A DNA stretch of 64,000 nt from Atriophallophorus winterbourni (GCA_013407085.1 JACCGJ010002734.1:1-64000); one strand, 5' to 3'; shown: positions 1 through 12,299, numbered from the stretch's first letter. The notes: generated from the letters alone by a model not told the origin. Translations and numbers: made by a program.

Positions 1-2450
1 AAAATCAGAGAAGATGAATATTCATAGTCCTGTGTTTTCCAACACATTCCTCTACTGGTTTGTGGTATTTGCACTCCAGTTAGGGCTGCATGAAGATAGT
101 TTATTTTCTTGCATTCGTAGAGTGATGATATATAAAGATTGAATTTTGTGGCACATACATCCCGATTGTAATGTAGACGATTTTATTATCGCCCAGATCA
201 GATCTCAAATTTATCTTTCACTACATGCCCAATTCAAATTTTCGAAAGCAAAAAAGTGAAAATATCCCATCCACAAAAGATTTATATCGTCCAGTTGGTT
301 TGCGAAGAACTTGGGCCACCACAACAGAAAATTAACCTTTTCAGGAATTCATGTCACGCTGCCGTAAAAGGCTGTATGTTTGAATAGGTCGTCAAGATGT
401 TATTACTTTCTTACTTTCACATCTGGCTGCTATGCATTCAACTGTTTTAAAGCTAAATGTAATCGCAGATATAGTTGTCACAGCAGCATGATGTGTTTAC
501 TTTGAATGCGAAAATTGTATATTCTGAAAATGCTTCCCGGCCAAATTAAAGTTTATTTATATTTATATGGACGAATCATGAAGCTGAAATTTGTACCGGT
601 ATTGTTGTTAACGGTTTATCTCTTTTTGTCGTATGCCTCAAAGTCTCTATTTACTTATAATCTGATATATGCGCTAACATGAATGGCATGCACACTTCCA
701 GATTAGTTGCATTCGAATCATTAAATCTACCACAATTTTCGAACATTCGCGAGGCCAAATCTGTAGCACTAGAACCAGTAAAACAATCCCCAGCCTAGGA
801 CTATCTTGAAAGTGTACAATTTCGTCAAAGCTATCGAATTAATCGCGAGAACTTTAATACTAACTCAAAATAAAATCCGCGATCGACCCCAGGATATGAT
901 CAGAATTTTAGTGAAACATCAACCAATAGCAACATGAGCATAGTGAACTAATCTTGATACGACAAATTTTCAATACTTAAATCGAGAAAGGTCAATGTCA
1001 CGCTCTTCGTAGATAAACAAATCAAATTCGTTCGATTGCAGTTGTCGTTTATTATAATCCAGATGGAAAACATGTACAGACACGGGAATACACTCAACAA
1101 GAATTTACGCTAAATTTGCCACTTATCCCCTTTTCTTATGCATCGTTCTATTACTCTTTCCTTGTCAATTCAAGTCGCGGCAGAATTTACCCTCAATTTT
1201 TCGAGGCCGTTAAAGTGATAAATGAGGAGTAACAGCATAAATAAACAGCTTACATAACTGCCGAATAAAACAAGATAAATCTTTGAATTTGTTCGATATT
1301 GAAGTACGCATCAATGTCTTCTCAGAAGATGTCTTATTGGTGGGATATTGTTGTCATTGATCTGCATCAGCCGACGTCAACCATAGATATACATCACTGT
1401 TTTATGTTCCACAACGTTTCACATGAATAAATGGTAGAATATTAAACCGGCTATTACAACCCTGAACCCGAAACAGAATACACAATGTGTTGCGCCATAT
1501 GGAAACGTGGATTCTGACACGTGATAAATTTGAAATTTCGAGGCTGTGCAACTTGGACTATTATTCGTCACAAACTTCACCGTGACATCTAAATAGGTTG
1601 AGCTTAGCACGCCACTATAATCATGTGTATAGATTTAATTGTATCACACCTTTTGATAAACCATTTATTCTGCCCATTATACTAATTGGAATGAACTTTT
1701 AACATGAACACTAAATAGAAACCTATATCTGCAGTTGATAATTTTCCTCCGGTGGTTATATGAGATTTCTTTTTAAAAATAAATATAAAATATTGTAAGC
1801 GCACCCAGCATTAATTGTGGTCTGATGTTGTCGATATAGCTTTGAGAAATGAAGCTTAGCTGCTCATATATTTAGACAAATCATTAAAGGGAAATCATTC
1901 TACGCATGTAGAATATTAATGTTTTCTTGATATCGAATTCAAGCGCTACTAATATTTTTAGTATATTTTAATTAAAATTGATATGAATTGTAATGAATAA
2001 TTGCACTACAAATAATGTGATATAAACAATCGTTACCAATAACGTGGTAATTAATCATACGGTAATCAACTAATAGATTTTGACTCGGACTTTCAGAATG
2101 AAATGCATTGCTGATCTACCAATGCGTTGATATCATTTATTCTGATTGTGTAGAAATATGTCGAAGGGAGACTAAATTTAACGTTTGCATTCCTAATAGT
2201 TTTTTCATGTTCTACTTTTTAAAATCTATTAGAAATTTAAAAAATGCTTGAAATTTTAATTTATTTTAATTTATTGTCTTTGCCACAGTTATTATTATAA
2301 CACATTATTTTTATTTTTCTTATTCTTATTCTTATTTTTATTTTTATTATCAAAGATCCACGCAAAATTAGGCATGAATTATCTATGAACCAAATAATAT
2401 TTAATATCTCATCGTCATAAACTCGTGTGAAAATTTTGAATTAAAATAAT
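1..2450. other. Non-coding flank, no gene seen
   Basis: No ORF of convincing coding character and no recognisable mobile-element protein in this AT-rich stretch. Positions 2283-2350 are a low-complexity T-rich tract built from TTATT and CTTATT units. It could be upstream flank or regulatory DNA of the protocadherin gene, but nothing in the sequence proves that. Confidence 0.5.
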
Positions 2451-2510
2451 TTTAACAACGGGGTCCGGTGCATCGACTGGACTTCAAGTTAATCGACGGT
2501 ACTCAAGCGA

Positions 2511-2749
2511 ATGAGGGAAAGAACAGTTCGCGCACCGTTTCATAATTTACGCCCCAATAACCGAACCGACGGTTCGTTAAGTCAACGTGACGAAATGATG
2601 CATTTTGAGGATTCAATGCAGTTCGTTTATCGTTGCTTCGTCCAAAGATTCATAACGATCGAAATACTAATACTGGGATTCTGGTTACTTGACCCTTCAA
2701 TAAGTTGTCGCATTGCAGACGAAACGAGACACGAAATAAACCAGCTGAC
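2511..2749 (+). CDS. Candidate upstream exon of the protocadherin gene (weak)
   Basis: An open frame of about 80 codons in a locally GC-richer patch. A second in-frame Met near 2616 starts a peptide with a hydrophobic stretch (ITIEILILGFWLL) resembling a signal anchor or signal peptide. The frame can end at a GT (2750-2751, sequence GTGATT), leaving two bases of a codon. A pyrimidine-rich acceptor at 6427-6428 (TTATTCTTAG) would complete that codon and join in frame to the protocadherin reading frame. Phase agreement alone has a one-in-three chance, the donor is not a strong consensus, and the protocadherin has its own good start and signal peptide at 6403. No homology is recognised. It may be a chance ORF or an alternative first exon. 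Confidence 0.22.
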
Positions 2750-3227
2750 GTGATTTTCCTTTCTGGTCACAAGGGATTCGGGGTTGCGTGACATTTCTGT
2801 TAATTATGTAAGCAATACGATTAGGCAGACCGAAGTTTGTCTCGCTTTGTTGAGGTTGTGCAGGGGTAAATAAACCGGATGACGAACATATGTTGATATT
2901 ATTCCCTGGCTAATAAATTTCGATTACCAATGTCGCCTGTGGATTTATCCATGACATTCGGCATCGGTTTGCTGGTCGATGGAGAAGTTGAATTAATTTC
3001 TGAGTGTAATTAAATAATTTAGACAGTAGTTTTTTAAACTCGTTTGCATACATTTACACAGCAGATGATCTAGCTTTGAAATAGTGAATTTGTAACCATT
3101 TGAATGGTATGTGCGACATTGTCGGTTTTTCTGTTGCAGTCCGCGGAATGGATAGTTCATGTTTCACCAAAAAGATTGCTAAAATATCGAAGTTTAGCAA
3201 GCTATTAGAAGAATTATTCCCATACCA

Positions 3228-3450
3228 AAGTAATGTGTTGCTCACATCCCCACCCCTTACACACCACTACCATTTCCATACCACTTGTATCACAGAACGG
3301 CCTTTTGCCCCAACTAATAGCAAGCAGCTTTGACTGTTGTAAACGAGATTTGATTACTATACTACCAGTTGTCGCCACTAACAAAAACGGTATTAGTTTT
3401 TTCTTCATAGCTTTTGTAAACATCATTGCACATGAGTTCACCGAATACGC
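3228..3450. repeat. Single end of a short inverted-repeat element (tentative)
   Basis: The 16-base word at about 3228-3243 (TAATGTGTTGCTCACA) equals the reverse complement of the right end of the small inverted-repeat element at 20244-20331. No second end is visible nearby, so this is at most a truncated copy. The open frames here overlap on both strands and show no family resemblance. Confidence 0.3.
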
Positions 3451-3849
3451 CTAGTGATCAGATTTTAGGAAAATTGTAATTCTGGAAGTGGTGAGTGATA
3501 CGTATGCAGTTTCTTGCCAACCGTATTTTGAGGCATCGCATGAATTACATGGAGCCTCCCATTTTCTCTTTGATGTAATTAACGGTGTTTGTAGCGAAAA
3601 AACACACATAAAAAACATGTTACACAAATTTTAAACATTTCTGCAAATAAGGATTTGAGCAAAATAGGTGTTTTGAAATGGGTTCAAATTATCGTAAATA
3701 TTTTGTTGAATGAAAGCTAAGTTTTGATGAATTCGTGCTAATACTGGAAGCAGAACATACTAATCCAATGAAGATGAATCAAAGCTAAAATAATTCGAAA
3801 TTTATACTCTCAAAAATTTCACAACATTAATGTTGCACTGAAAATGTTA

Positions 3850-3935
3850 ATAGGTAATAATATAATTTATATGAAAATAATATAATAAATAATAATAACA
3901 TATTTATTAATAATAATATATTATTTTAATTCGAG
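3850..3935. repeat. TAA/TTA-rich low-complexity tract
   Basis: A run of TAATAA, ATAATAT and TTATTAATA units. It is a simple-sequence tract in the flank upstream of the protocadherin exon 1 and has no coding potential. Confidence 0.75.
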
Positions 3936-4328
3936 AAAGATGAAGAATGAAGAAATGAAGAAATCGAATATTTTAAAAATCTAAACAGCTCTTTGATTGG
4001 GAACAGTATCAGCACAATTGATGAAACTTCTCTTTATCCTCAACCTATTATCAATTCTATATGCATAAGAGCATGGAAGAACAATGTATTTATCATAAAC
4101 TTGCTGTTGATATAACAGCTTCATTAGAACAAAAGCAGTAAAGCAAAATGTTTTCGAAATTAGTTATTAGTTTTAAACCCATTTCTCGGTGATCTTTTAT
4201 TAAACAGGTCATCCTAGACGCTAGAATTGCTGACAGAGGTATGCGTGATCAAGTAAAACATTAGCTCATATTCAACGAAAATATAATATTAACTGACGCA
4301 TTATTGCTGTCTGATGCTCGAAATTTAG

Positions 4329-4405
4329 GCATGCGGATCCTGTGCATACTGTCCCTATCTATGAGTGCAAACATCACGCTGAATAAAAATGGAAATGAGC
4401 ATTTT
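4329..4405 (+). mobile_element. Degenerate retrozyme-like repeat copy
   Basis: Contains the family landmark word ATGCGGATCCTG (4331-4342), the ACTGTCCCTA segment that forms the 5' strand of ribozyme stem I, and a GAGTGCAAACA remnant of stem II. The tail GGAAATGAGCATTTT matches the family. The catalytic box is damaged (CTATGAG in place of CTGATGAG) and the GAAA box is replaced, so this copy cannot encode an active hammerhead. Confidence 0.6.
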
Positions 4406-4619
4406 ATGTTGTTATCATTTAAACTTGTACATTAATATAAAGAAAATCATACAATTCAAAAATTTACGAAAATCTGTTTAACCCTTAAAGTCTATCAATA
4501 TAAGATTGATTCTACTTGAGAGCCACCTAGGTATCGGCCACTCAGAACAAAATATTTCAACTTGTGCAAAAAGGTTAGCTTGGAAAATGTTATTGATAAC
4601 ATTTAAGCCTTTAGAATGA

Positions 4620-5225
4620 ATCAGGTACCGAAACATTTGCCTCATGATCTTTGCCAATCTCTTCCTTGAACTGCCACAGGCAATTCGTCAACGACTGAAT
4701 AAGAAATGTGATGTGACTGTACATGACAGCATAAAAGAGAGTATGTTCACTCTACGACGACAGTGCCGCCTGCGGTGGCTTGGTCACGTCTACAGAATGG
4801 AAAATGGTCGTATTCCGAAAGATCTACTCTAAGGTGAGTTGCAATCAAGAAGTCGACCATTAGACAGACCGCACTTGTGGTACAAATACGTTTACAAAAG
4901 AGATATGAAAGCTTTTGGCATTGACCCCGCGAGCTAGGAAGAACTTGCTCTTAACCGCTCACATCGGAGGCACTGTGTAAAGCGTCGTCCGCAAGCCAAG
5001 GAGGAGCAGATACGGCTTCTAATTGCTGGACACAGATCATGCCGCCGGCGTGCAACTGACGCCCATCGACCGAGTTCTGCCCATCATTGCAAGCGCTGTG
5101 GGAGAGATTGTTCCTCCCGAATCGGTCTGATTAGTCATTAGAAAAGCTGTAGAACATGACAAATATCATGCGATTGTGATGTACATTCATGGTCGACATC
5201 GACCGGAGGAGGCCATCACTAACAA
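4620..5225 (+). mobile_element. RTE-like LINE, C-terminal pol end and 3' end (pseudogenised)
   Basis: The frame at 4644-4832 encodes a peptide ending in LRWLGHVYRMENGRIPKDLL, the conserved C-terminal signature of RTE-like non-LTR retrotransposon polyproteins. After an in-frame stop the same family continues at 4836-5150 in shifted frames: a (G)RPHLWYKDV-type segment, an IDPAS.EELA segment, and a terminal zinc-knuckle-like segment with CKRCGRDC and IGLISH. RT and endonuclease domains are absent, so this is a 5'-truncated dead copy. Related pieces lie at 9188-9325 (minus), 24965-25150 (minus) and 53185-53650 (plus), and all share the 3' end with the GGTCGACATCGACCG word. Confidence 0.8.
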
Positions 5226-5239
5226 ATACAAGATCCTAT

Positions 5240-5920
5240 GAATTCAAAACTGTTGTTTAGATGTTTATCGAGCTATAATTTAGCTGAACGCAACATAAAC
5301 CGTTGGGCCCGTATCACAATTATTTAAAATGCTTGAGCGGACAGCTACTCGCATTGCTTAAAAGTTACTTTACCGAGAGCAAGGTAATTTTGCAAAACAA
5401 ACCTCGATTGATGCTACTAGTGGTTTATCGCAAGGTTCCTTGCTCTAACCATGAACAACTATCCAAAGATGCTCTCATACAATTTAAATCTCCTTGCCGA
5501 CAATATTAAAATTCGGATGCGGTAAGAATGTACTTCGTAGTGCTTACAACTGCAAAATGATTTAGATGCTCTACATAAATGGTTGGTATGGAAAGTACTA
5601 CCGTTCAACGTTCAAAACTGCAAAGTGCTGCACATTGGTAAGCCATTCTAATACACACATCACATTGGACAGATAATTTTGAGCAGGAATGACCTGGAAA
5701 TGGATATTGGAGTCTGGCTATGCGGCAGTATAAAGAACAGCATGTATTATGAGGCCATTTAAAACTCTGCTTTCGTGCATGCTGCGACTGATTTTCTAAA
5801 CTTTCTCACCTGGAACTTTGCCTTCAATCATGGAAACTTAGAGAATTCTGACTATAGAGCATGCATCGGAAGCTTGGAATCCCTGATTCGAAAATGATGT
5901 ACTATTACCTAATATAATTT
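5240..5920 (+). mobile_element. CR1-like LINE fragment, RT C-terminal region (pseudogenised)
   Basis: Translation in mixed frames gives pieces typical of the region after the RT catalytic box in CR1-like elements: a QNDLDALHKWL segment, a NVQNCKVLHIGKP segment, a MDIGVWLCG segment (compare KDLGV) and a following helical region. Stops and frameshifts break it everywhere, so it is a relic. It lies directly downstream of the RTE fragment, between it and protocadherin exon 1. Confidence 0.55.
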
Positions 5921-6402
5921 ACCATTGTGCAACCAAACACGTAAATAGCTTCTGATGGCTTAAATGAATAGATATTTTTGTTTTACTACTTCCCACCATA
6001 TAGACTGAAGCAAGTGCGAAAAAATAGTATATTTAAACAATTCTGTCAGAACATAGCAAAAATATCTGAACACAAATAAAAAAAATTCAAATCGAGATGA
6101 AATAATAAAGCAATAATAAAACTGCGATCAGTTTAGTGTATGATAAAAATACTTTTTTCATTTATGTCGCAATTTACTCGTAGAATAAATATATCGATAT
6201 AACACAAAATTGTAATTGCACATCTCATCTGCAAAATGTGGTGATTCACAACATTATTATTTGATTGGACGAAATACCCTTGACGCTGATTGGTCAACAT
6301 CGTAGAAATTATCAACCGAAAATATAAACCTTCCCATTAGATTTGTTTCTATTCTCCACTTGAGTATGTTCAAGTCATTCAAACAATGCGTACAACAAAT
6401 AA

Positions 6403-8736
6403 ATGATCCAGTTTGGCTTTATTCTTAGATTAATTTCATCCGTTCTCTTCGTCCCACCTACCAACGCCCTGGAGGATTCTAACAGTAAAAGGTTTATAAG
6501 AAGTGAAATATTAGAAGAATCGACCGCAGATACAATTGTACATGATATTCTAAAAACGTTGACCCAATATGCCAAGGAAAATGTAACTTATAGCAATTTC
6601 AAAATCATCGCTCATAGCCAGATGATTCAAAATCTGTTTCATATTGAAGAAAAAAGTGGGTTATTGAAGACGCGGCAACAGATTGATCGAGATAATTTGT
6701 GCAAAGATCGACGCTTATGCTGTGAATCCGGTGATGTGAACAAATTTTTCTCAGGCATTGAACTACCAACGACCATGCGAAAGCGAACGGCTGAGCACTG
6801 TGAATTGACTATGCGTATTATTTTTGAAAAGAGTGAACGGGATTTTTCGGAAAACAGCACTTTACAGCGAGCTGGCGTTGACTATGTGACAGTTTCCGTA
6901 AAAATAATCGATATAAATGATAATACACCAAGGTTCATTATTTCACGTCAAAAGCAATATGTTGATAAAAGTAGCAATCTTGTCTCCGTGAAAAACGAAT
7001 TGTTACCTGTCTATGAATTAGAGCTTGAAGAGCATATTTCTGATGGGAATTGCTTTCAGTTACCCGAGGCGGTCGATGAGGACTCAAAGATAAACGGGAT
7101 AAGTCAATTCATCTTAGAAAAACTGAGTGAACAAGAGCATTTCGCACTATCTCGCTACTACCAACCACATGTTGAATATCGGCCAATAAGTAACTGGCCC
7201 TTTGAATTATCTTCCAAATCCTGTCATTCATCCTATCCTCAGCGATATGAATTCTCAAATTCAGAATTCGAACTTTCCCAGCCATTCCTGAAAGTGGTTG
7301 GAACGATCGACAGAGAAGTTATTGAAGATTACTGGATGAAGCTACTTGCAATAGATGCTGGACTGCCTGAAAATTTAGTTTCCAAATCAATTTCGTCCAA
7401 CTTTCCCAAATCTTTACGACATACTGGAAGCGTGCTTATACACATTCGCGTGCGGGATATCAATGATCACATCCCCGATGTTCCAAGTAATCTTAATCTT
7501 GAGGTGAAAGAGGACGCACATCTTGGACAAATAGTTGGTACATTACAAGGCACTGACAAAGACAATGGAGAGAACGGTAATCTGCATTACTCATCTGACG
7601 AGAGTGCGCTGGGTTATCACATTCTCCCTTTTCGCATAAAAGCTGATACGGGTAAAATTATTGTTAGTCAAAAATTGGAAGCAGATAACGGTTTTAATGG
7701 AAAAGAGTTCAGCTTCGATATCATCACGAGTGATTCGGGCAAGCCCACTCCGAAAAGGGCCATAACACATGTCACGGTAAGAGTGATAAATGTTAATGAT
7801 GAGACGCCTGAAGTAAAAGTTGTTGATTTACAAAGTCGAAATAATCCGCCGCTTCCAAGTGTGATGGAAAACAAACCACCTGGTGAGTTAGTTGCATTTG
7901 TCACTGCGAGTGACGCCGATTCGGGAGATTACGGTGTGTTCCATTGCCGGACGGACAATTCTAAATTTGAACTGATCTCGTTGACATCACCCTCTACCTC
8001 GAATGTCGAACAACTCGAAAACTCACCGATTTTGAAACACGTTGCAACTGTCGTAGATTACAAATTAGTCACTGCAACTGTGTTAGATAGAGAAGCCTCT
8101 CCAACTGAACATGTAAAGATAATATGTGCTGATCACGCATCCATTCAAAACGAAATTCGAACCGGGAGCGCTGATTTCACGGTGACAATTCTCGACGAAA
8201 ATGATAATTATCCAACATTTTCAGCTGAAAAATTTGAGTTGAAAATATACGAAAACGAACCAATAGAGCAAATTATAACTGTATTCAACGTCACTGATTC
8301 GGATCAAGACTTAACATTTGACAATGTGAACCGGTTTTACCATAAGAGCCCCCGGTTTCCCAGTGATTTTAATAACAAGATTAGTCAAGCAATGCCAATT
8401 ACGCTGACACTCGATGCGATCGGTCAAAATTACTTTCGATTAGGTGCAACTGGTGGTGCTTTGTACACAACGAAACAATTAGACCGCGAAAAAACGCCCC
8501 AGATCGAATTCAACGTAACCGCAATCGATGCTGGAGATCCACCAAAATCTGCCACTGCTTCTGTCATTGTGACTGTCCTGGACAAAAATGATAATGCGCC
8601 ACGCTTTCAACCAGAATTATTGCAATTGGAAATCCTTGAGAATGTTTCTATGAACAGTTTTATGTTCAGTGCCGTGGCAACGGATGACGACGTTGGGATT
8701 AATTCAATGGTTACTTATTTCATGGAAGATTCACAG
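6403..8736 (+). CDS. Protocadherin, exon 1 (signal peptide, EC1 to part of EC6)
   Basis: This exon encodes the N-terminal 778 residues of a calcium-dependent cell-adhesion receptor at the plasma membrane. The ATG at 6403 is followed by a hydrophobic signal peptide (about residues 1-22, cleavage after PPTNA). Five cadherin repeats end in clear calcium-binding linkers: DINDNTPRF (about 170-178), DINDHIP (352-358), VNVNDETP-type (461-469), DENDNYPTF (598-606) and DKNDNAPRF (727-735). LDRE-type motifs recur between them. A sixth repeat starts before the end of the exon. The frame would run to a stop at 8827-8829, but a donor at 8737 (CAG|GTAAAA) splits it in phase 0, and the residues after 8736 lose all cadherin character. 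EC1 is cysteine-rich (KDRRLCCE). The large single exon for the ectodomain is typical of protocadherins. Confidence 0.93.
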
Positions 8737-9187
8737 GTAAAAAGCATTTGTTTCCGAATATGTTGCATGTCAAGATTGTATTTTTTATTTGATAGTGACA
8801 TGACTACTAAACATGACTGTCGAAAATGAGACTTGATACCTATGCTAAATGGACAGTTAGAAAGTATGACAGATATTTTAAAATGTCAAACGAAGGAATT
8901 TCAATGGGAAGGGCGATGAGGGCGATGACATATTTCAGATACTATTGGTTCCATTAGTTCGCATAATTTAATCGCAGCTCAAGGTCGCAATCACCCAATC
9001 TCACCCATGTACATTGAAAAGCGAATGGCGCTTGCAGAGGTTTCACTGTGTCAATCTATCCTGTCATTGGCCTAAAATTCTAACCTCATTTGTATTTTCT
9101 ACTTTAAGTATCTCTCAGTATCAATAACTGAAAATTCAACCATAGGCCGTTGAAGTGAAGCATGTAGGTGTTGTTTATTTCTGGTAG

Positions 9188-9325
9188 CATTTTTATCTTT
9201 TTTACCATTTGTATTGTATTGCTGGCCTCTTTCGGTCGATGTCGACCGTGGATGTACATCACAATCGCATGAATTTTCAAGTTCTACAGCTTTTTGAATG
9301 ACTAAGCAGTCCGATTTTTACAATT
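9188..9325 (-). mobile_element. RTE-like LINE 3' end fragment
   Basis: Read on the minus strand this matches the 3' end of the RTE copy at 4620-5225: AATCGGACTG, then a GTCATT..AAAGCTGTAGAAC block, TGCGATTGTGATGTACAT and CGGTCGACATCGACCG, followed by an AT-rich tail. It is a severely 5'-truncated insertion inside protocadherin intron 1, with no coding capacity. Confidence 0.7.
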
Positions 9326-11739
9326 ACCTCAGTAATAATGACTGAAAAACGCTACTTTGTCAAATATCTCTAAGTATTTTTGATCTTACCAAAACGGTTT
9401 CTTACTATTCTAATTTAGCTGTTGTCACTAGGAACTTGTGGAATATTAAGGTGGTCATAATTCATGTAAATTTAACCTGGTTTTAGATGAAAATTGTTCG
9501 GACCCAATAAAATCATTGGTGTTTGTTTGACCATAAAATCGCAACACTACCGCCCGGACTAGTCTGTTTTTGCATCGGTTTTTGACAAGACACCCATACA
9601 ATACCCACAAACTACGGTTGATATTGTTTCGCGTCACAAGTCACTGACACTGATCATTCGCAACGATAAACGCTTTCACTTCTCGGTGTGTGTTGACAGC
9701 CGCCACTTCCGTGACGGTGAATTGTGGTGAGCTGAGTTGAAATTTCTGGATAGGGATTGCTGCGTCGGTCAGCGGCAGACACATTCAAAACCCCACCGCA
9801 GTCCATGTGTGCTTAAACAAGCGAATTATTTTGCGGTATGAAATGATCTTAAGTACTTCAACTGTAGATTAAACGGATATAATTTAAAAGTTGTTAATGC
9901 CATGTAGATCCAGTTGGTATCTGGGTGTCCAGCTAACAAATTAAAGTATTACCCAACTCAAAGAATGTAACAAGATTATACGTTTCACGATCTCATCATA
10001 TAGCAGCATTAGATGGCTTCAAATTTCTATTACATTTTATGCTTAGTTTTCATGACCTTTGGTAAATTTTGTTATATGTCTCCACACCAATATCCCAAAT
10101 AGATTTGGGAGTTGCATCTTGGTGAATTTTGATAACATACAAGGTAATACCGATTCGCGGGAATGTGTTCCATTACGAACCAACTCGGAAACTGTGAATG
10201 TAATATGCACATACGAATTCAGAGGGCAAGATAATGCTTGTACGCAGCTTATTTTAAACGTTCTCTTTGGTACCGACTGAGATGTGGATGTTTGGTTGCT
10301 TGATTAAACGTTGAAAGTTCTAACCGGTGTGATGTAGCGACCACCACTAACATATAAAAAATTACACTGGATTAATAAAGGGGAAGACACGTAATAGCGA
10401 AGTACGGCCATTAATGTAACCTGTGCACATTCAAGCAAAATAGAGCTTTATTGATCAGAGGAAACGATATGATGTTTAGGTAGGAACCGGATAATGTTAA
10501 AACCACGCAGTCCGAAAACTTCATAAAACCTAGATCATAACTGTTTGCTGAAGAGCTTGTTGCGATGAACGTGAAAACGAGCGCGTTATTTAAGCAACTT
10601 AGTACCGATAGCAAAAACGTTGAAGAGCGTTGATTGTTCAGAAATAATGCATTGCACATTAACAAGATTATATATAAGAAATATTAGAGTTATTGTGGAC
10701 TTAAGGTCGCAGAATTCGTGCAGCATCGTTCTCTCCATGTGCGACCCGACCATATGTATTTGAATTTCGGTTTTAGACAGTGAAAGCTGAAATTTATTGT
10801 TTTGTGATACAGAATGCAAATATATCAATAGGATCTCATTAGCACTAATTGTGAAAATATTTAGAAGTTTTACGAAGAGTCCATCATAAAGTCAATCGCT
10901 ACTAGAAATTTCACAACAATTACGAGCATTTCTTTCCAGTATGTAACTATCTGGAAACTATTTATAACGGATAATTTTGCCTATTAGAGCATTTATAAAA
11001 ATGTAAATAATATTATTTCAAACAAGCTAGAATTCTTCTAATCAATAAACTAAGTCCAGTGAATGAAAAAATGCTTCATCTTTGTTTACAGATCACGGAT
11101 TTTGACACGGTTCTAAATGTAGGTCAAACATCGACAAAACTTAAAGAAACAAAAATATTATTTTCAGAATGATTTCCTGATTTGAGAAAAAAGCTGTTAA
11201 GGTTTACTGGGAACAAAATTCACGGTGTGTGATCCCTGTATTTTGACAGACTCTCAATTTCATTTTGAAATTAACTGAATTTACTTGTTGAGAATTCCAT
11301 TCACGTTGGTGCATGTTCAATTGCATCGGAGAACAAACGTGTAATTATGTATAACTGTTTTGAGATGCACGATTCTAAGGAAATATAGGAAACTGGTTTC
11401 AAGTTGATTAAAATACATTAAGATAAATCTGGATACATGCTTTATGCCTAAAATTAAATAATTTTCACTTTTTTACAAAATACCTGACATTTTTCTGAGC
11501 ATTCGCAAATCTGAACCGTTTACGTTAGAAAGGGCAAACAGCTCAACAAAAACGATAAGATGACTGTTATTTTGCTTAGCTACGAAATTAATCCATAGAG
11601 AATGGTATAAAATATGCTTAAAATTGAAAATGTTTTAGCATTGTTGTTCTCACAACGTTGAAGCAGTAGCTGTGAGAGTAAAATAACGGATATTATGCAG
11701 CTTTTGATCTGAAAGGACATAAACATAAATTTCCAAAAA

Positions 11740-11925
11740 GTTGTACTTGTATGCCACCTTTGGTTAAGGACGGTAAGAACAACCTGTTCAATCACATGAG
11801 CCCACACTCATGTAGACAGGGTTTAAACCCATGACCATGAACGAAAAAGCTCATTTGCATGTATTTCCTTCACACACAAACCCCACGACCTGTTTCAGGC
11901 TGCTTGCACTCGTCATGTGAACAGG
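11740..11925 (-). mobile_element. Retrozyme-like repeat copy, minus strand, left arm of an inverted pair
   Basis: On the minus strand it reads from a decayed hammerhead (ATGACGA in place of CTGATGA, then GAAACAGGTCGTGGGG) through the family body: GTGTGTG, GGAAATACATGCAAATGAG, TTCATGGTCATGGGTTTAA, GTGATTGAACAGGTTG, then GGTGGCATACAAG. The first core nucleotide (C3) and stem II are mutated, so this ribozyme is predicted dead. The copy abuts a plus-strand copy at 11926, forming a foldback. Confidence 0.78.
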
Positions 11926-12130
11926 TTGCACTCATGTGATTGAACATGTTGGTCGTACCAGCCTTATCCAACAGTGGCATACAAGCACAACTTGCTTACC
12001 ATTCTTCCACTATTTCAAGCGCATGCGGATCCTGATCCGACTGTCCATATCTGATGAGTGCTAACAGCACGAAACCGGTCGTGGGATGTGTGTGAGTGTG
12101 ATGGAGATACATGCAAATGAGGATTTTCGA
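11926..12130 (+). mobile_element. Retrozyme-like repeat copy with intact hammerhead core, right arm of an inverted pair
   Basis: Runs from GTGATTGAACATGTTGGTCG through GGCATACAAGCACAACTT, CCATTCTTCCACT and GCATGCGGATCCTGATCC to the hammerhead, then GTGTGTGAGTGTGATGGAGA and ATGCAAATGAGGA. It is the best-preserved copy for the ribozyme. No ORF is present, so the repeat would be non-autonomous. It lies in sense orientation within protocadherin intron 1, and its ribozyme is listed separately. Confidence 0.85.
12043..12088 (+). ncRNA. Type I hammerhead self-cleaving ribozyme, all core nucleotides present
   Basis: CTGATGA occupies 12051-12057. A perfect 4-bp stem II follows (GTGC 12058-12061, loop TAACA, GCAC 12067-12070), then GAAA at 12071-12074. 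Stem III is minimal: A12074-C-C pairs with G-G-U12079 with almost no loop. The cleavage site is GTC, with scission predicted after C12080. Stem I is open-ended and partly formed by 12044-12050 and 12081-12087, weaker than the family consensus (CCCTAC against GTGGGG). Type I hammerheads with such a short stem III are known from Penelope-like elements and animal retrozymes, where cleavage is favoured in dimers. Activity is inferred, not shown. Confidence 0.8.
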
Positions 12131-12299
12131 TAATTTTTCAAAGTTATCAAAATATTACAATAATTTGACAGATTGAAAAACAATTTGTATTTTTGCGTAA
12201 TTTTGGTAAACTTCGAAGGTTTAATTTCCGATGGATTATTTGGATCACGCAGCAATCTATTTAATCAAAAGATGTAACATTTAAATATTATTTAGACAT

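Noticed and set aside
8737..8829. Extension of the first cadherin frame to a stop at 8829
   Set aside because: Cadherin character ends at a GT donor and exon 2 continues the repeat exactly, so these 30 codons are intron.
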